A DNA stretch of 64,000 bases from NCBI RefSeq assembly GCF_027596085.1, contig NC_072449.1, positions 25,456,522 to 25,520,521 of the forward strand, read 5' to 3'. The notes under the pieces were generated by a model. The model was not told the DNA's origin. It saw only the letters and a list, made by a program, of their open reading frames with translations, and searched no databases. Below, piece by piece: positions 1-11,236 of this stretch. This DNA is from Anoplopoma fimbria (Eukaryota > Chordata > Actinopteri > Perciformes > Anoplopomatidae). A program made the translations under genes and the position numbers. Numbering within the stretch: position 1 is the stretch's first letter; each line of letters begins with the position of its first letter.

Positions 1-2153
1 ATTTACACAAACAATGAAACCCTGGGCTTCTGAGGGCAACGATAACAGACTCCCAACACAAAGTTTTGAAAATGAAAAGGAGGATATTGAAAAATTCTGA
101 ATTTCATCTTCCACTGTCTGCTCTTTGCACCTCGTCTTTGGGTGGAGAGCAATGATTGCAAGTAAACTCTTCTAAAATATTTGTCCTGCCTGGCAGGCAA
201 TATGAAAGATGACACAATATTAATAAATAAAAGGAAAGTTGGATAGTTTTTTTCCAGTTGGGAATGTTGTGATTATCGGTAAATAGAGAACTGACTCAAG
301 GTATGGATGATTCAATGGGCTACCTCACTTTGTCACTAATACCTATTCAATCTGTAATTAAAAAACATGATCCAGAGGACTAAGATTTCTTCATCACCTT
401 GTTTAGCATAGTGCATTTGACTTGCATCTCACTCCATCTTTGAAGTCCTTTTATCCTTTTACTTTTTCAGCAAATCATCATGTGAATTACACAGGGCAAT
501 TTAGATGCTTAGATAGTGAAAACAAGTGGAATCACTGTTATTTCTGCATAAAGCGTTTTGCTGTTAATCCAAAATAAGGACCAGTATTTGTGTCAGGTTT
601 GGAGGACTTTTCATGCAAAGTCTTGCAATTGCTCCTCCTGTTATCACTAATCTACAGCAGAACTAAAATACAAACTGTGTTGATATCAGTCTGGTTCAAG
701 TTACTGTAAAATACATAACTTTTCAGTCAAAAAAGGCAAATGCTCACGAAGGACCCCATCCAAATGCAACTATTACCTCAATAATTAAAGTTTAACTTTG
801 CTAAATCAGAATTGTGCTTTATATCTAATATGTTTAAGTGTAATAATTTTAAGATATCAAATTGTCCCTGAAGGATTTTGTCAGAGACTTCTGTTCTGCT
901 TTGATAAGCGCTTATTGTGAGCTCGAGGACTGATATGGACACTGCCTAAGGGGTACAGTGCGTATCAGTTTCTTCAGTTTGGTAAGACTTACAAGGCCTC
1001 CTCAGAGGTCATGCTGCGATTGTTACATTGCCTAGGGTATGGTTCTCACATTTCAAGGGTAAAGAGAAAATCCATTTTCCAACTCACTATTTACGATTGC
1101 ACATGAATGTTCCCCCCTCCATATCCAATTACAAAATTATGATGGATTTTTAGCATTATTTTCTGCCAGGCATTATTCAAGACAGTCTATCTCAATTTGC
1201 ATAGCTTAACGAAGCACTGAGCTTTTAATAACGCGAAGGAGTGTGATAGTGGGAGCTGATGTTTATTTGAACTGGCTGGGCTTTTGATGGTAATGATTAT
1301 GAAGTGAGCATTGGGAACCGTCTCTGCGAGAGGAGAGGGGGAGCGAAGCGTTGTGTGAAGCAGGCAGATGGCTGGCCGGACAGTGTGTTGATAATGGCAA
1401 CATTAGTCTGCTGGGAAGCAACATTATGCTCAAGGTCAATGGGAGCTGAAGAATGGAGGATCATAATGACACGGGCCCCATGTCCTGGAACGAGATCTCC
1501 CTTAAAGGATGTCGAGATATTTAATATGAGCTCAGTAATCTGCACAAGGCCATTATATCCATCATCAAATTTCAAAAAGTTCATCTGTGTCACTGAAGCA
1601 GTGATAATGGACCATAAAAGGTGCTTTCTTTTTTATTCTAAATTGGTAGGGTTTACTGTATGTGTAGTAGCCACATTACTAAACGTAAGATACTATAGTC
1701 AACATTTGCTTTAGTTTTTCTAATGTTCCTCTCCAGACCATTACACTTCATGTCCATACACATTGCCCTGTGGATATAATGCACATTTGCTCACCATCTT
1801 CTTGGAATACTTGAATTTTGAATTCTCCAATGTCCCTCATATGTTCACGGTATTTGCATAAGCACATTTCTATTGGATTTTGTAAAGACTGCATTTTATG
1901 CACACTAATCATCATCGAAAGCACATTCTTATTCTGCAGTAATCCTTATTTATATTAGGAAGACATGGATGCTAGTAAGACCTGTGCAAATCTCTTTCAT
2001 ATTTTGCATTGTAACAATGTCCACATCTGCATATATTTGAACGCCACAATTGTATCCACTTTATTCTACTGCTAATATTTTTGCAGACATGTTTTTTTCC
2101 CTTTTTTTGTCATCGATTTAGAACATGTATTCCTGTTTGATTCCCTTATTTGC
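1..2153. other. Downstream of cadm2, no gene recognised
   Basis: No splice-consistent or conserved reading frame was seen. Overlapping open frames on both strands around 1297-1714 reflect a locally higher G+C patch and resemble no family known to me. The patch from about 900 to 1600 includes a perfect POU octamer ATTTGCAT at 1195-1202 and may be regulatory or part of a very long 3' UTR. Confidence 0.4.
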
Positions 2154-4536
2154 TTTATTAATGACCTAATTTCCCCACAAGGATTAATAAAGTTTCATCT
2201 TAAGTGTTTCACTTCAAATTAAAGCAATCAGCTGCATCCTAACATCCTTGAACAAAATGTCAAATCACTAAGTGGTTTGCCTCCAGTCTTCCCCTCTCAG
2301 ACTACTTCATCTCTTAAGTTTGTTAAAACAAGGGCAACAGCATCCTGCTGCGTTGATTTCTTTGGGACAATTCATTAAGCCACTTCAAGCATGTCGAACT
2401 CGCCAGTGAGACGGGAGAAGAATTTGGGGAGACTCAAGTCTTCCTTTTGTCACCCTGTATTAATGCACAAATCATGAGTGGAGCTGAGAGCCTCGGGCAA
2501 TCTTCTTGAGGAGCTTCATGTTTTTTTTATCTTTCAACACTTTGCATATATTATTAATACTAAAGGCTGAGCAATACTCAACAGATGTATGGAATAACAA
2601 TTATAGTTCAGCTTTGGTCATAGTTCTGTCAATCAACATATGCTCCCTTTAATATAACTGTAGAGATGCAGACTTGTATTGTGACTGTGGGTAATAGAGC
2701 TGTAATTCACAAGCAAAAAGCATAAGTCTTGAGTGCATTTCAAAGTACACATCTAGTCACAACAAAATGGCAGTTTTCAAGTTGTTCATATTTTAATCCG
2801 CACTTTGTCTCTCTTTTTTCTTTTTTTTATACAGTGGCATAGTTGAAAAATGAATATTCAATACTGAAAAAAAGAAAAGCTCACACGTCCTCCATAAAAA
2901 GCAAATTAATTACAGCGATTAAAACTTTGTACAAATTGAGTTATTTATAGCATCATACCAAACTAACAAAATAACATGTATGAGCATTGGCAATGTGGTT
3001 CAATGTCTTTGATACAGTGACTATATACAGTGAGGACATGTCTGATTCACCAATGCCTCAACATTAGTACTGTTTGCAGCAAACTCAAAGGCCATAACGG
3101 TGATCCTTGTATTGTTTTTTTAATGATAAATTACATAATTAAAAAATGGAAAAGTTAATGTCAGACAACTACTTTAGTAAGAACAGCAATAATATCAATC
3201 AATATAGTATTATATAATAAATGTCAATCAATCATAATAATAAATACATATATTGACCAGAATCTTTTTTTTTTTTTTCATTTGAAGCAATTCATTAGAA
3301 TCCCTGTTTGAAAAATAGTCTTCCAAATTGTGAAATCATTTCAAAGTGATGGAAACTGATGAGACCTGAAATTAAAATCTATAACAAGAGTTTTATCTTT
3401 TACTAAAATTGAATACTTACACATTATTTACAGGCCACCTTGCAAAACAACCTCTTGTTAGATAAATGGGAAAAAATATCAAGACTTTTGGAATACTTTA
3501 AATACTGTATATGCTAATATACAAATTGTAATATGTCAGGGATCTCAAGATTCAACAATATTGTTCACCAATATTCACGCTAGCAAAGTATTTTACAGCA
3601 ATATCCACACATTGAGCATAGTTGTTCAATAAAAGTCAACATAAATAATGAACCCCCACAAGGTTCCACTCATTCAGTTTGGATCTTACATCAAATCGCC
3701 AACCAAAATTAAGGTTCTTCATCCATAACTGCAAGGGTACTGAAATCTTCATCACCTGTCTGACACCATCTCTCCATCTAGACTCATATTGAATCCTGAG
3801 ACAAGAAACAGTAGATGTATTTTCCCTCCATTTTAGTCCTCAGACTTTGTGCTTAAATTTTCAAACTTGTTCTCGTTGGTAAAAATCAACATCATGAGTG
3901 AAAACTGAAAGTAAATCAATGCAGAAAAATACAGACAGTGCTAAGAGGGAGTTGATTCTACAGACAATCACATAGATTGTGCTTCAATGTTTTGTTTTGT
4001 CAAAGTGTCTGATCAATTTCATAATTTTTTTGAATGTATGCAGTATGGCTATGTAAGCTCCAGGCAACATCTAAAACCACTGTTTAATCCTGTTCATGTA
4101 TTTAACATCCACTCTTAAAGCAAAACCTTTTGAAAAGCTAAGACTTGACTTAAACTTGAGTTGAAGTACATTTCTTGTTAATTTTGAATTTTAAAAAATC
4201 TGCAAAACGTTGTAGAACAGGTAAACTAAGAGAGACTAGAGGAAAAAAAGTTATGCAAGCAATGGAAGAAATGCCAGAAAATATACAGCATTTAGGCACC
4301 ATTAAACTGAAATGAAAATAATCTAATTGTACAAGGTTTACATTGATTACAAAAGGAGAAGGTTAATTTGTCAGCGACTTCTTTGAAAAAAAGCGTATCC
4401 AAGCATGAGCTTTCAGAAGAAGAAAAAAGAATATTAAGTAAAGTAAAACAGATTATGTAGTGACGCTGAGGCAGCTTAATTTGCATGTCTGCTGTCAAAA
4501 GTTGACGTGAAACAAAGGAAAAGAGGAAAAGGAAGT
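2154..4536 (-). other. cadm2: Probable 3' untranslated region of cadm2
   Basis: Directly after the stop codon the minus strand is AT-rich noncoding sequence with no sustained reading frame. CADM2 messages in vertebrates have long 3' UTRs, so several kilobases here are expected. The end is uncertain. Minus-strand AATAAA appears at 2154-2159, 1632-1637 and 1262-1267, and ATTAAA variants occur closer in, for example at 4082-4087, 3118-3123 and about 2793. The stretch also holds poly-T/poly-A runs (for example near 3265 and 2820). The lower limit given is simply the first AATAAA met. Confidence 0.35.
2168..2203 (+). repeat. Fish retroelement 3'-tail motif, copy 1
   Basis: The sequence AATTTCCCCACAAGGATTAA followed by TAAAGTTTCATCTTA has the common teleost tail pattern 'AATTTCCCC..GGGAT.AATAAAG' followed by ATCT-type repeats. 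Related copies in the same orientation lie at 34429 and 42578. No body of an element is recognisable upstream, so this is a truncated or very old insertion. Confidence 0.5.
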
Positions 4537-4655
4537 TTAAATGAAGTACTCTTTCTTTTCCTCTGCATGCACATGGTTTCCCTCAGCATTGATGATGGCT
4601 GTGTCTGCATCTGGGGCATCCTCTGCTCCCTTGGCCTCATGTGTTAGATACGTCC
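4537..4655 (-). CDS. cadm2: cadm2 last coding exon: cytoplasmic tail, stop codon
   Basis: This exon encodes the end of the cytoplasmic tail of CADM2, an Ig-superfamily synaptic and axonal adhesion protein. The minus strand shows an acceptor (..TCTACAG) before GGACG, followed by 39 codons including TAA at 4537-4539. The tail contains [18 protein letters not shown] and AIINAEG and ends KKEYFI. In the CADM family the membrane-proximal [10 protein letters not shown] stretch binds protein 4.1 (FERM) proteins, and the C-terminal EYFI is a class II PDZ ligand for CASK/MPP-type scaffolds. The first two bases complete the Gly codon begun by the transmembrane exon, 110 bp upstream in transcript direction. 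The segment NHVHAEEKK, where mammalian CADM2 differs slightly, and the APDAD stretch favour CADM2 over CADM1, CADM3 and CADM4. The a or b teleost paralog is undetermined. Confidence 0.97.
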
Positions 4656-4765
4656 CTGTAGACATACAGAGCCATACAGCAAGTCATCCACCAGCTGAAA
4701 ACCACTAGACATTTACTCCAGGCAAGAAAATTGTTATTCAAGGAAGCTCGAGTAACCTCTTTTAC

Positions 4766-4888
4766 CTTTATGTCTGGCCAGATATCGTCCAAGAACTATT
4801 ATCAGACACAAGGTGATGAAGACGACGACTGCAACAACACCACCAATTAAAGCATGGTCAGGTCCATGTTGTCCTAAAGCATTTGGAT
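4766..4888 (-). CDS. cadm2: cadm2 transmembrane exon
   Basis: This 123-bp exon supplies the juxtamembrane segment and the single membrane helix. It reads (D)[16 protein letters not shown], then a hydrophobic run with VVAVVVF and LCLIIVLG, then the stop-transfer sequence RYLARHK. The acceptor is GGTACAG before ATCC and the donor is AAAG followed by GTAAAA. Both ends are phase 1. The Asp codon is split, with its G coming from the previous exon. The 110-bp intron to the tail exon is among the smallest in the gene. GPDHALIGG is a hallmark of CADM2. Because the Ig3 exon ends one base into a codon, it can join this exon directly and give VYDPNAL, so an intervening stalk exon is optional. The fish sequence has ALGQHG where mammals have ALAGQNG. 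Confidence 0.97.
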
Positions 4889-6706
4889 CTGTACCAAGAC
4901 AGAGACAGAGAGAAATGAAGGAAAAAGTGAAGACAAAAGAAACACCTGCAATATGTTTAGCTGCATTCTATGTAACTGTAGACATTATTTCAGTGCATTA
5001 AAATGAATTTACTCTTGCAAGTATCATGACAAAATCCTGATGTAGCTTTAACACTTTGACAGACACGAACAAAGCACAGACCCAAATGAGCTTCCATCAT
5101 ATTTAGAGCAACCTGACATCGCTGCTGTGAAATGCTTGAATTGAGGTAGAAAATATGTAATCATAGGAAATAGCACAAATCTTTGCACAATTCAAAAATG
5201 TGGCATTAGAAACAGCAACATGTTGCAAGAAAACTGAATTCTAGCCCTTAGTGATGTTTTTTTTTTGTTTTAGCAAAAGCCTCTACACATGCTATCTTTC
5301 GTTTTTTCCCCTTGCCTGCTGCCACATTCAGCTGCTGAGGATCAGGTTTTTTAAATAAGTGTTATTTAACATGAGGCGTCCTCCGGGCAGAGAGCGAGCT
5401 GAAGGTTTCCCAGGGAGGAGCATGCCTTTGTGTCTGTCCTGTAATAAACAGTAAGTGGCTGTGTCTTTACTGTGCACCTTGTGTGCTCTCATTATCTCAA
5501 ACTGATGGATGGCTATGGCTTGTGCTCAGATTTGCAAAGTGACCCTGGGAAATGACGGCGGGTATGTTCCTACAAAACCTCGTTATACTCCTCTGTTAAC
5601 GAATTGCAACCATCATTTTCAGCAACCCAGTGTGGGACTTAAAAAAAAAAAAGAGATGGCATTGTGAAACATGCAGTTTATATAAATCCATGCAGGATAG
5701 AACCACCACGATTGTTTTATCAGGGACTCAGCAGGCACTTCACACTTTGAAGCAATAACTGTTTTGGTACAACAGTTAAATTAACTCAATCTTGGTTGCA
5801 TGTCGATGGATATAATGATCTGTACGGGTGATTCCGCTGTCAACAAGGGGCATAAGCAATTCTCGTATCATACTGGGCTGGTGCACATCTGAACTGCTCT
5901 CGTTGAACTGCAGCTGAAGGTGTCACCTCGACACAACTTGCTAAAAATGCTTTCCACTTATGATGTGACAAAATTAGTATTTAAACTTGCCCAACCAGAT
6001 TTTTGAGCTTCAGTTCAATACACTGATTATTCGTATGTCTATCCTGTAACAAACTAGAGAGAGGCGATTTATTTAAAATCAAGATGCAAAAAAATTGAAC
6101 AACTTTCTTAAATATCTAAGATGACACCATACACACTGTCACAAAGCAAGACATTTCAACGGAACACAGGGACATCAAAGACTCAATTTGCAATACTTTT
6201 AGTTATATCAAGGAAGAAATGTGAATCTTGTTTTTATTATATTTCCATCGTATCTGGTAGATCTCACATATAAATACCATATCAAACTATGCAGCAACCA
6301 CATGCTATTCACATATACTAAATTGTGAACATACCTAGACAAATATGTTGAACAGATGTATGTTTTTATGTGATCAGAAATGTTAAAGATCACAAGTAAT
6401 CAGATGATAGGAAACTGAATATTTACACACTGGCACGGACACCATCCCCAGCCCAGCTTCACTCAGATAAAGATGTCCATTTCATTGTGCAAAGACAAAC
6501 CAAACCAGAAACATATTGGGTGATAACTTATGCAGCCTGTGACATGGCTGGAGAGAAAGCGGCTGGCGTCAGCAGAGTGAGCATCCATGCATGGTGATGG
6601 TCTGGCTCATGCTGTGTGGAGGCTGTGATGTGTCCTGACCCAGATCCAGATTCAGCATCACACACTGTAAATCTGGCTTGCAATGATCGTCTAGTGGGAT
6701 ATTTAC

Positions 6707-6733
6707 CTGTTGTAGGCCCTGGAAAGTCTTTGG
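6707..6733 (-). other. Candidate stalk microexon of cadm2 (27 or 21 bp)
   Basis: In the intron between Ig3 and the transmembrane exon the minus strand has a long pyrimidine tract, an acceptor GGCAACAG and a donor ACAACAG before GTAAAT. These enclose 27 bp, phase 1 at both ends, reading (A)KDFPGPTT. An alternative AG six bases further in gives 21 bp beginning with Asp, (D)FPGPTT. CADM genes carry optional Pro/Thr-rich stalk exons at exactly this place, and both options keep the frame into DPNAL. The peptide is too short for homology, so the support is only splice signals, phase and composition. Confidence 0.3.
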
Positions 6734-7457
6734 CTGTTGCCATGGTTGCAGACAGTGACAGCAGTAAGGGAAGACGAGGGGAACAACACCGTGATAAAAA
6801 AAGTGACCACAAAGTTTGTATAGGAAACATGAGAAATTAGCATGGTCTGTTTTTTACTTTGAAAGCGTGCAGAAGTGACGGAAAGCAAAGCTCGCTATCA
6901 CAGCCAAATGCATGCGTAACTGGAGTTACTGGAAACGGCCACTGGGAGAGCAGCACAAGCTAACGACAAGATGAAGAACAATGGCGGAAAGACTGAGATT
7001 TTTTTTTTTAATATGTACTGCGTCAAAATTACAAATAAACAAATTTTTAGAAAAGAAAAAAAGTAATGTGATTTGCCAGCACCTATTTATTCAACAATAA
7101 ATATTTAAATATTTGGCATTCTATGATGAAAGATAAGTAAGTTTATAAAAATACGGCAAAATGGAAAGTTGCCCGGAGTTAAGTCACAGCTCTTAGAAAT
7201 CAAATCCTTATAGTTTTAATCTACGCTGTGGAGTTTTTCTTTATGTCCGATTTGTTTGTTTTTAGAATGCATGCACATGCATGTGGTCAACGTACTACAC
7301 ATTCCTGCCGCCAGTGCAAACTATTTTGCTGATTGGCAGTTGCCCGTTGTCAGTTAGACTGCAAGCTAGTAGACACATAAACAATACACAATTTCAAATA
7401 TATAAAAAGAAACGCCTTTTCAAGTATTTTAAGAGGAAATAAATGCCTTCAACAGGT

Positions 7458-7483
7458 TTGCTAGACCTGTTTGCTAGACCTGT
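7458..7483. repeat. Perfect tandem duplication, 13 bp x 2
   Basis: TTGCTAGACCTGT occurs twice head to tail (7458-7470 and 7471-7483) in intronic sequence. No function is apparent. Confidence 0.9.
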
Positions 7484-9497
7484 ATGAGTGCAGGATAAAC
7501 ATAATGGGTTTTGGTAAGAAACCCTGAATATTAACAAAACTTTTGTTAATTTACAGGAAAAACTCCAAAGGGCACCTTTAAGGTTCATAGGTTGATTACC
7601 AGAATAAAGCACCACCCAAACCAAGAAACCTTTAAATTTTCTCTATCACAATAACAAACTATTTAGCCTGTTAAGGCAGTTATCATGTTTCACCTCCAGA
7701 GTGCTCTTCCAGCTCAGTATGGAAAAAACATGAATTCCATTAGGAGGGATGATCTGAAGTAAACACATGGAGCATGTGATTTTGGTAAACATTATTCAAA
7801 TGTAATTGCATGTGTTCTTATTGTTTTGTTGTAATGAAATCATTAGAAAAAATAAAATCATTCAGCCTAAGAACTAAAGTATAAACACTCATGTTTTCCA
7901 TTTTCTGCTTCTGCGAAGATGTAAATTTGTGCAGTGGTTTGCAAACAGTAACTACCTGATATTGTAACGTACTCCTACAGTGTCTGCATATTGTCAGCTT
8001 CCAATAATAGAAAACTAATCAGAAACAGCAAAAAAAAAAAAGCTTGTGGGGTAACAGAGCTGTGTAAAGCAGAAAAGAAAGAGAAAAAATAGTATAGAAT
8101 TAGCCCAGTAAAACATTGCTATTTTCTAGCTCAAAGCCTGGCTGTTAGCTCATCAATCATCAACTGTGTGTTCAGTGTCGTGTTTGTGAGTGCATCGAGC
8201 ATTGAGGCATGCCCATGGTGGGAGGGAGGTGGGGCCTGGTGTGGGAAGGTAGGCATTAGCAGACTGGGAAAATAGAGGCTAAAGAAAAGGGGAGCTGTAG
8301 ATGGAGGCACCAAGGTGATGACGTCTACTAAATGAAAACAGCAACAGAGGGGGACCAAAAACAAAGCTCTCCGTGGGGAGCAGGCTCAACAAAACATACA
8401 GGAAAAAGAAACAGCATAGATAAATGACTGCATGTGGCTGGTGTATTGGGCTGCATGTGGCCGCATGTGGCAGGCAAAATAATAACCAAAACTGGACATG
8501 TGATAAAATAGAAAGAGTTGGACAAATGACAAAATTCTTTCAGCAATTCTTTTGGGGAAAAGGATGAGTCACACTGTACATGAAGGAATTATAACATCTA
8601 TTACATTTTCAAGCTTGATTGTTTGGTAAATGGGCCACACACATAGAGAATGTAAAACTCATAATGTGTCATGCTGGTTGAGGTAAAATTGTATAATGAA
8701 GGGGTGAACTGTGAGGGTAAGGGGGAGACACACATAAATGCAGCTTCACAATCAGATGGTCATTTCTCAACTGTATTTAACCAAACTACTAACTGTTACC
8801 ATCTCTCAAACATCTCAAAGTAATTATCCTATACGGTGTTTCCTCGCTTTATTAAATACAGTGTACCAAGGAGCATAATTACAGATGGTGATAAATTGCG
8901 TTGGAGCAATGACATTTATTGCTACTCAGCTCTCCTGTCATTAGCAAATTAGGCTTAGAGGCTGAGATGATCCGAAGAGACCCGGTAAATATTCAGACAG
9001 ACACAATGTAGCTCTGAAGAATGACTGTCATCATGGGTGGAAATGAGTCCGTCTCGCATATCCTTTACCTTCTCAACTCAATTTTTCATCCTTCCTGCTA
9101 ACCAGGACCTTTGTATTTAGTGTGAGAGGGCTGCCAAGCGTTCTACATTTTGCTATTTCCTCTGTAAATCCGTCAAAAATTGAGAAACAGCTCCCTCTTA
9201 CATACACATAAAACTCTTCTACGTTTCTCTTTGAAATTAATTTAAATGAGTGAATGTGAGGATTGAAACTTTGGTCCAGCACATGGCTCCCAGATATAAC
9301 AGGATGATATGTACCAGCCTGACATCGCTGTCAAAAAGCATGCAGAAAGAAGAGACTGAAATAACAAAAGCTGAAAGGACGAATGTGTCATCCTCCTTTT
9401 CCTTTGTTTTTTCCCCAAATGAAGGGCTTCCTCTCTCCAAAAGTCTCTGCCTTTAAAATCGAACAAAGAAGCTGCTGTGCATCCACTAACTGCCTGT

Positions 9498-9543
9498 GAG
9501 CTTGAATAAGTCCAGCGTCTGAGCTTGAATAAGTCCAGCGTCT
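9498..9543. repeat. Perfect tandem duplication, 23 bp x 2
   Basis: The unit GAGCTTGAATAAGTCCAGCG plus TCT is repeated exactly twice (9498-9520 and 9521-9543) and followed by a partial GAGC. It lies in the intron before the transmembrane exon. Exact identity suggests a recent slippage or repair duplication. Confidence 0.95.
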
Positions 9544-10231
9544 GAGCAGTGATAAGTCGCTCCCAAACAAACTGTAGGACTGTTTAATTGGCTAAAAAGG
9601 AAACAAGTAAATCCATGTTGAATTTTAATATTCTGTCCTTCTTTTTGTTCTTTTACTTGGCTGTATTTGATAAACGTTATAAACAAGTGCTGCAGAGGCC
9701 TTAATGATCCGTTTCCAGCACCATGCTGTCTTTATTCTCTCAGACGCTCCACTCTCTCGGGATTAACTTATCTCTCCTCCAGGCAGTACTCAGAAGCTAA
9801 ATTCTGCATCCTTTACACTTTTCCCCCTGTTTCCTCACAGGAAGAGTCCAAAAACTAAACCTGTGTAGATTTGTACAGTACAGTGAGGAAACTGTGTTAC
9901 CCTGCAGTGCCAAGGCAAGATTTGGGACTGAAATCTTGCGGGGAAAAAAATTCCATTAACCTTAATTTTAAATATTCAAACCACAAAGTTATACATATCT
10001 AATAACATTTGAAAACAAACTTACTACTTTTATTTCACATCCGTACTTATTTGTTCGAAGCCACGGTTTTCTCTATTCTATCCAATCGTTTATTACCATC
10101 TGGCAAGAAATGCAATGTAGTGCTGTCCATTTATCATGCTGCAAATTTTTTTGAAATCCTCATCCAGGCATTTGTTTTCATTAATTTCTATGCAGTAGAT
10201 AAACTAATGTAGCCATTAGTTTTAACTTGCT

Positions 10232-10244
10232 TGAGTTTGGTTGT
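10232..10244. repeat. SINE target-site duplication, left copy
   Basis: TGAGTTTGGTTGT is identical to 10582-10594 on the other side of the SINE. Confidence 0.85.
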
Positions 10245-10581
10245 GGGCTGCATGGTGTGGTGTGGTGGATAGCACTGTCGCCTCACAGCAAGAGGGGCCA
10301 GGGTTCAATTCCCGGGCTAGACGGCCTTCTGTGTGGAGTTTGCATGTTCTCCCTGTGTCAGCGTGGGTTCTCCGGCTTCCTCCCACAGTCCAAAGACTTA
10401 GGTTAATTGAAGACTCTAATGCCTGTGGATGTGAGCGTGAATGGTTGTTTGTCTCTATATGTCAGCCCTGCGATAGTCTGGCGACCTGTCCAGGGTGAAC
10501 CCTGCCTTCGCCCAATGACAGCTGAGATCGGCTCCAGCACCCCCCCCCATAAGCAGTTATGGATAATGAATGATGAACGAA
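10245..10581 (+). mobile_element. tRNA-derived SINE with target-site duplications
   Basis: This 337-bp element begins GGGCTGCATGGTGTGGTGTG and carries an A-box-like region (GTGGATAGCACTG, about 10264-10276) and a B box GTTCAATTC at 10303-10311 that fits GWTCRANNC. Its body (GTGTGGAGTTTGCATGTTCT, CCTCCCACAGTCCAAAGAC, GCGATAGTCTGGCGACCTGT) is the highly dispersed teleost SINE type, resembling the AFC family of cichlids. It ends in a TGGATAATGAATGATGAA-like tail. It is flanked by a perfect 13-bp direct repeat TGAGTTTGGTTGT at 10232-10244 and 10582-10594, as expected for LINE-driven target-primed insertion. It lies antisense to cadm2. The exact family name is uncertain. Confidence 0.88.
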
Positions 10582-10594
10582 TGAGTTTGGTTGT
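10582..10594. repeat. SINE target-site duplication, right copy
   Basis: TGAGTTTGGTTGT is identical to 10232-10244 and directly follows the A-rich tail of the element. Confidence 0.85.
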
Positions 10595-11236
10595 ACATCA
10601 CAGTGAGCATCATCTGCATTAATTATTGTCAGAATTGCAATATTGTTGAGAGGTCACACAAAGAAGCCTTGTCAAATCAATCTGCACTTACACTGCATGA
10701 TCACACATTCATAATATAGTACTTTCATATTTTCCAAAATGAATGTAATCAATGGCTGCCTCAAAGGTTAGGACAAATACATCCAACAATCTAAAACTGT
10801 CATCAGGCTTTCAAAAATGGTCAGCCAAAATGTGCACATGATTTGCAGTTGAGGAGCTAAACCTTTATAACACACTGTCAGGGTCTTTTTTAAGTGTTTG
10901 CAATCAAGTTAAATCCAAGATGACCTAAACTGAACTGGCACATGATTTTATAGCCAAAGTAATTAATTATTTCCATCCATCCATTAGATATACCCATTTT
11001 CATGACCACAGGGAGCTGGAGTCTATGTCAGCTTCTATTCATAAATGAATCACCAATGACTGTAAAAGGGCTAAAGTCAAAAGTTTCTGCACATAATCGA
11101 TTTGTCATACAAAACTGACAATAAAAAGGTTCCAAAAGTCGTTATGATTGACAGGTTACTTGATAGAAACATTATATTGGATGTTATGATTCAATTGAAA
11201 AATATTTCTTACAGTATTCACCATTACAGTACCCAC

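Larger units (their letters stand above)
4889..11236 (-). other. cadm2: cadm2 intron between Ig3 and transmembrane exons
   Basis: This 6.3-kb intron separates the end of Ig3 from the transmembrane exon, where mammalian CADM2 carries an optional Thr-rich stalk exon. No clear homolog of that exon was found. Weak candidates are at 6707-6733, 8131-8327 and 9901-9927. It also holds a tRNA-type SINE (10245-10581), a 23-bp tandem duplication (9498-9543), a 13-bp duplication (7458-7483) and an exon-like segment on the opposite strand (5332-5450). The remainder is AT-rich with nothing recognised. Confidence 0.85.

Noticed and set aside
1297..1714. Open frames of 136 codons (plus) and 98 codons (minus) over the same block
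   Set aside because: They overlap on opposite strands, show no family resemblance, and have no splice or gene context.
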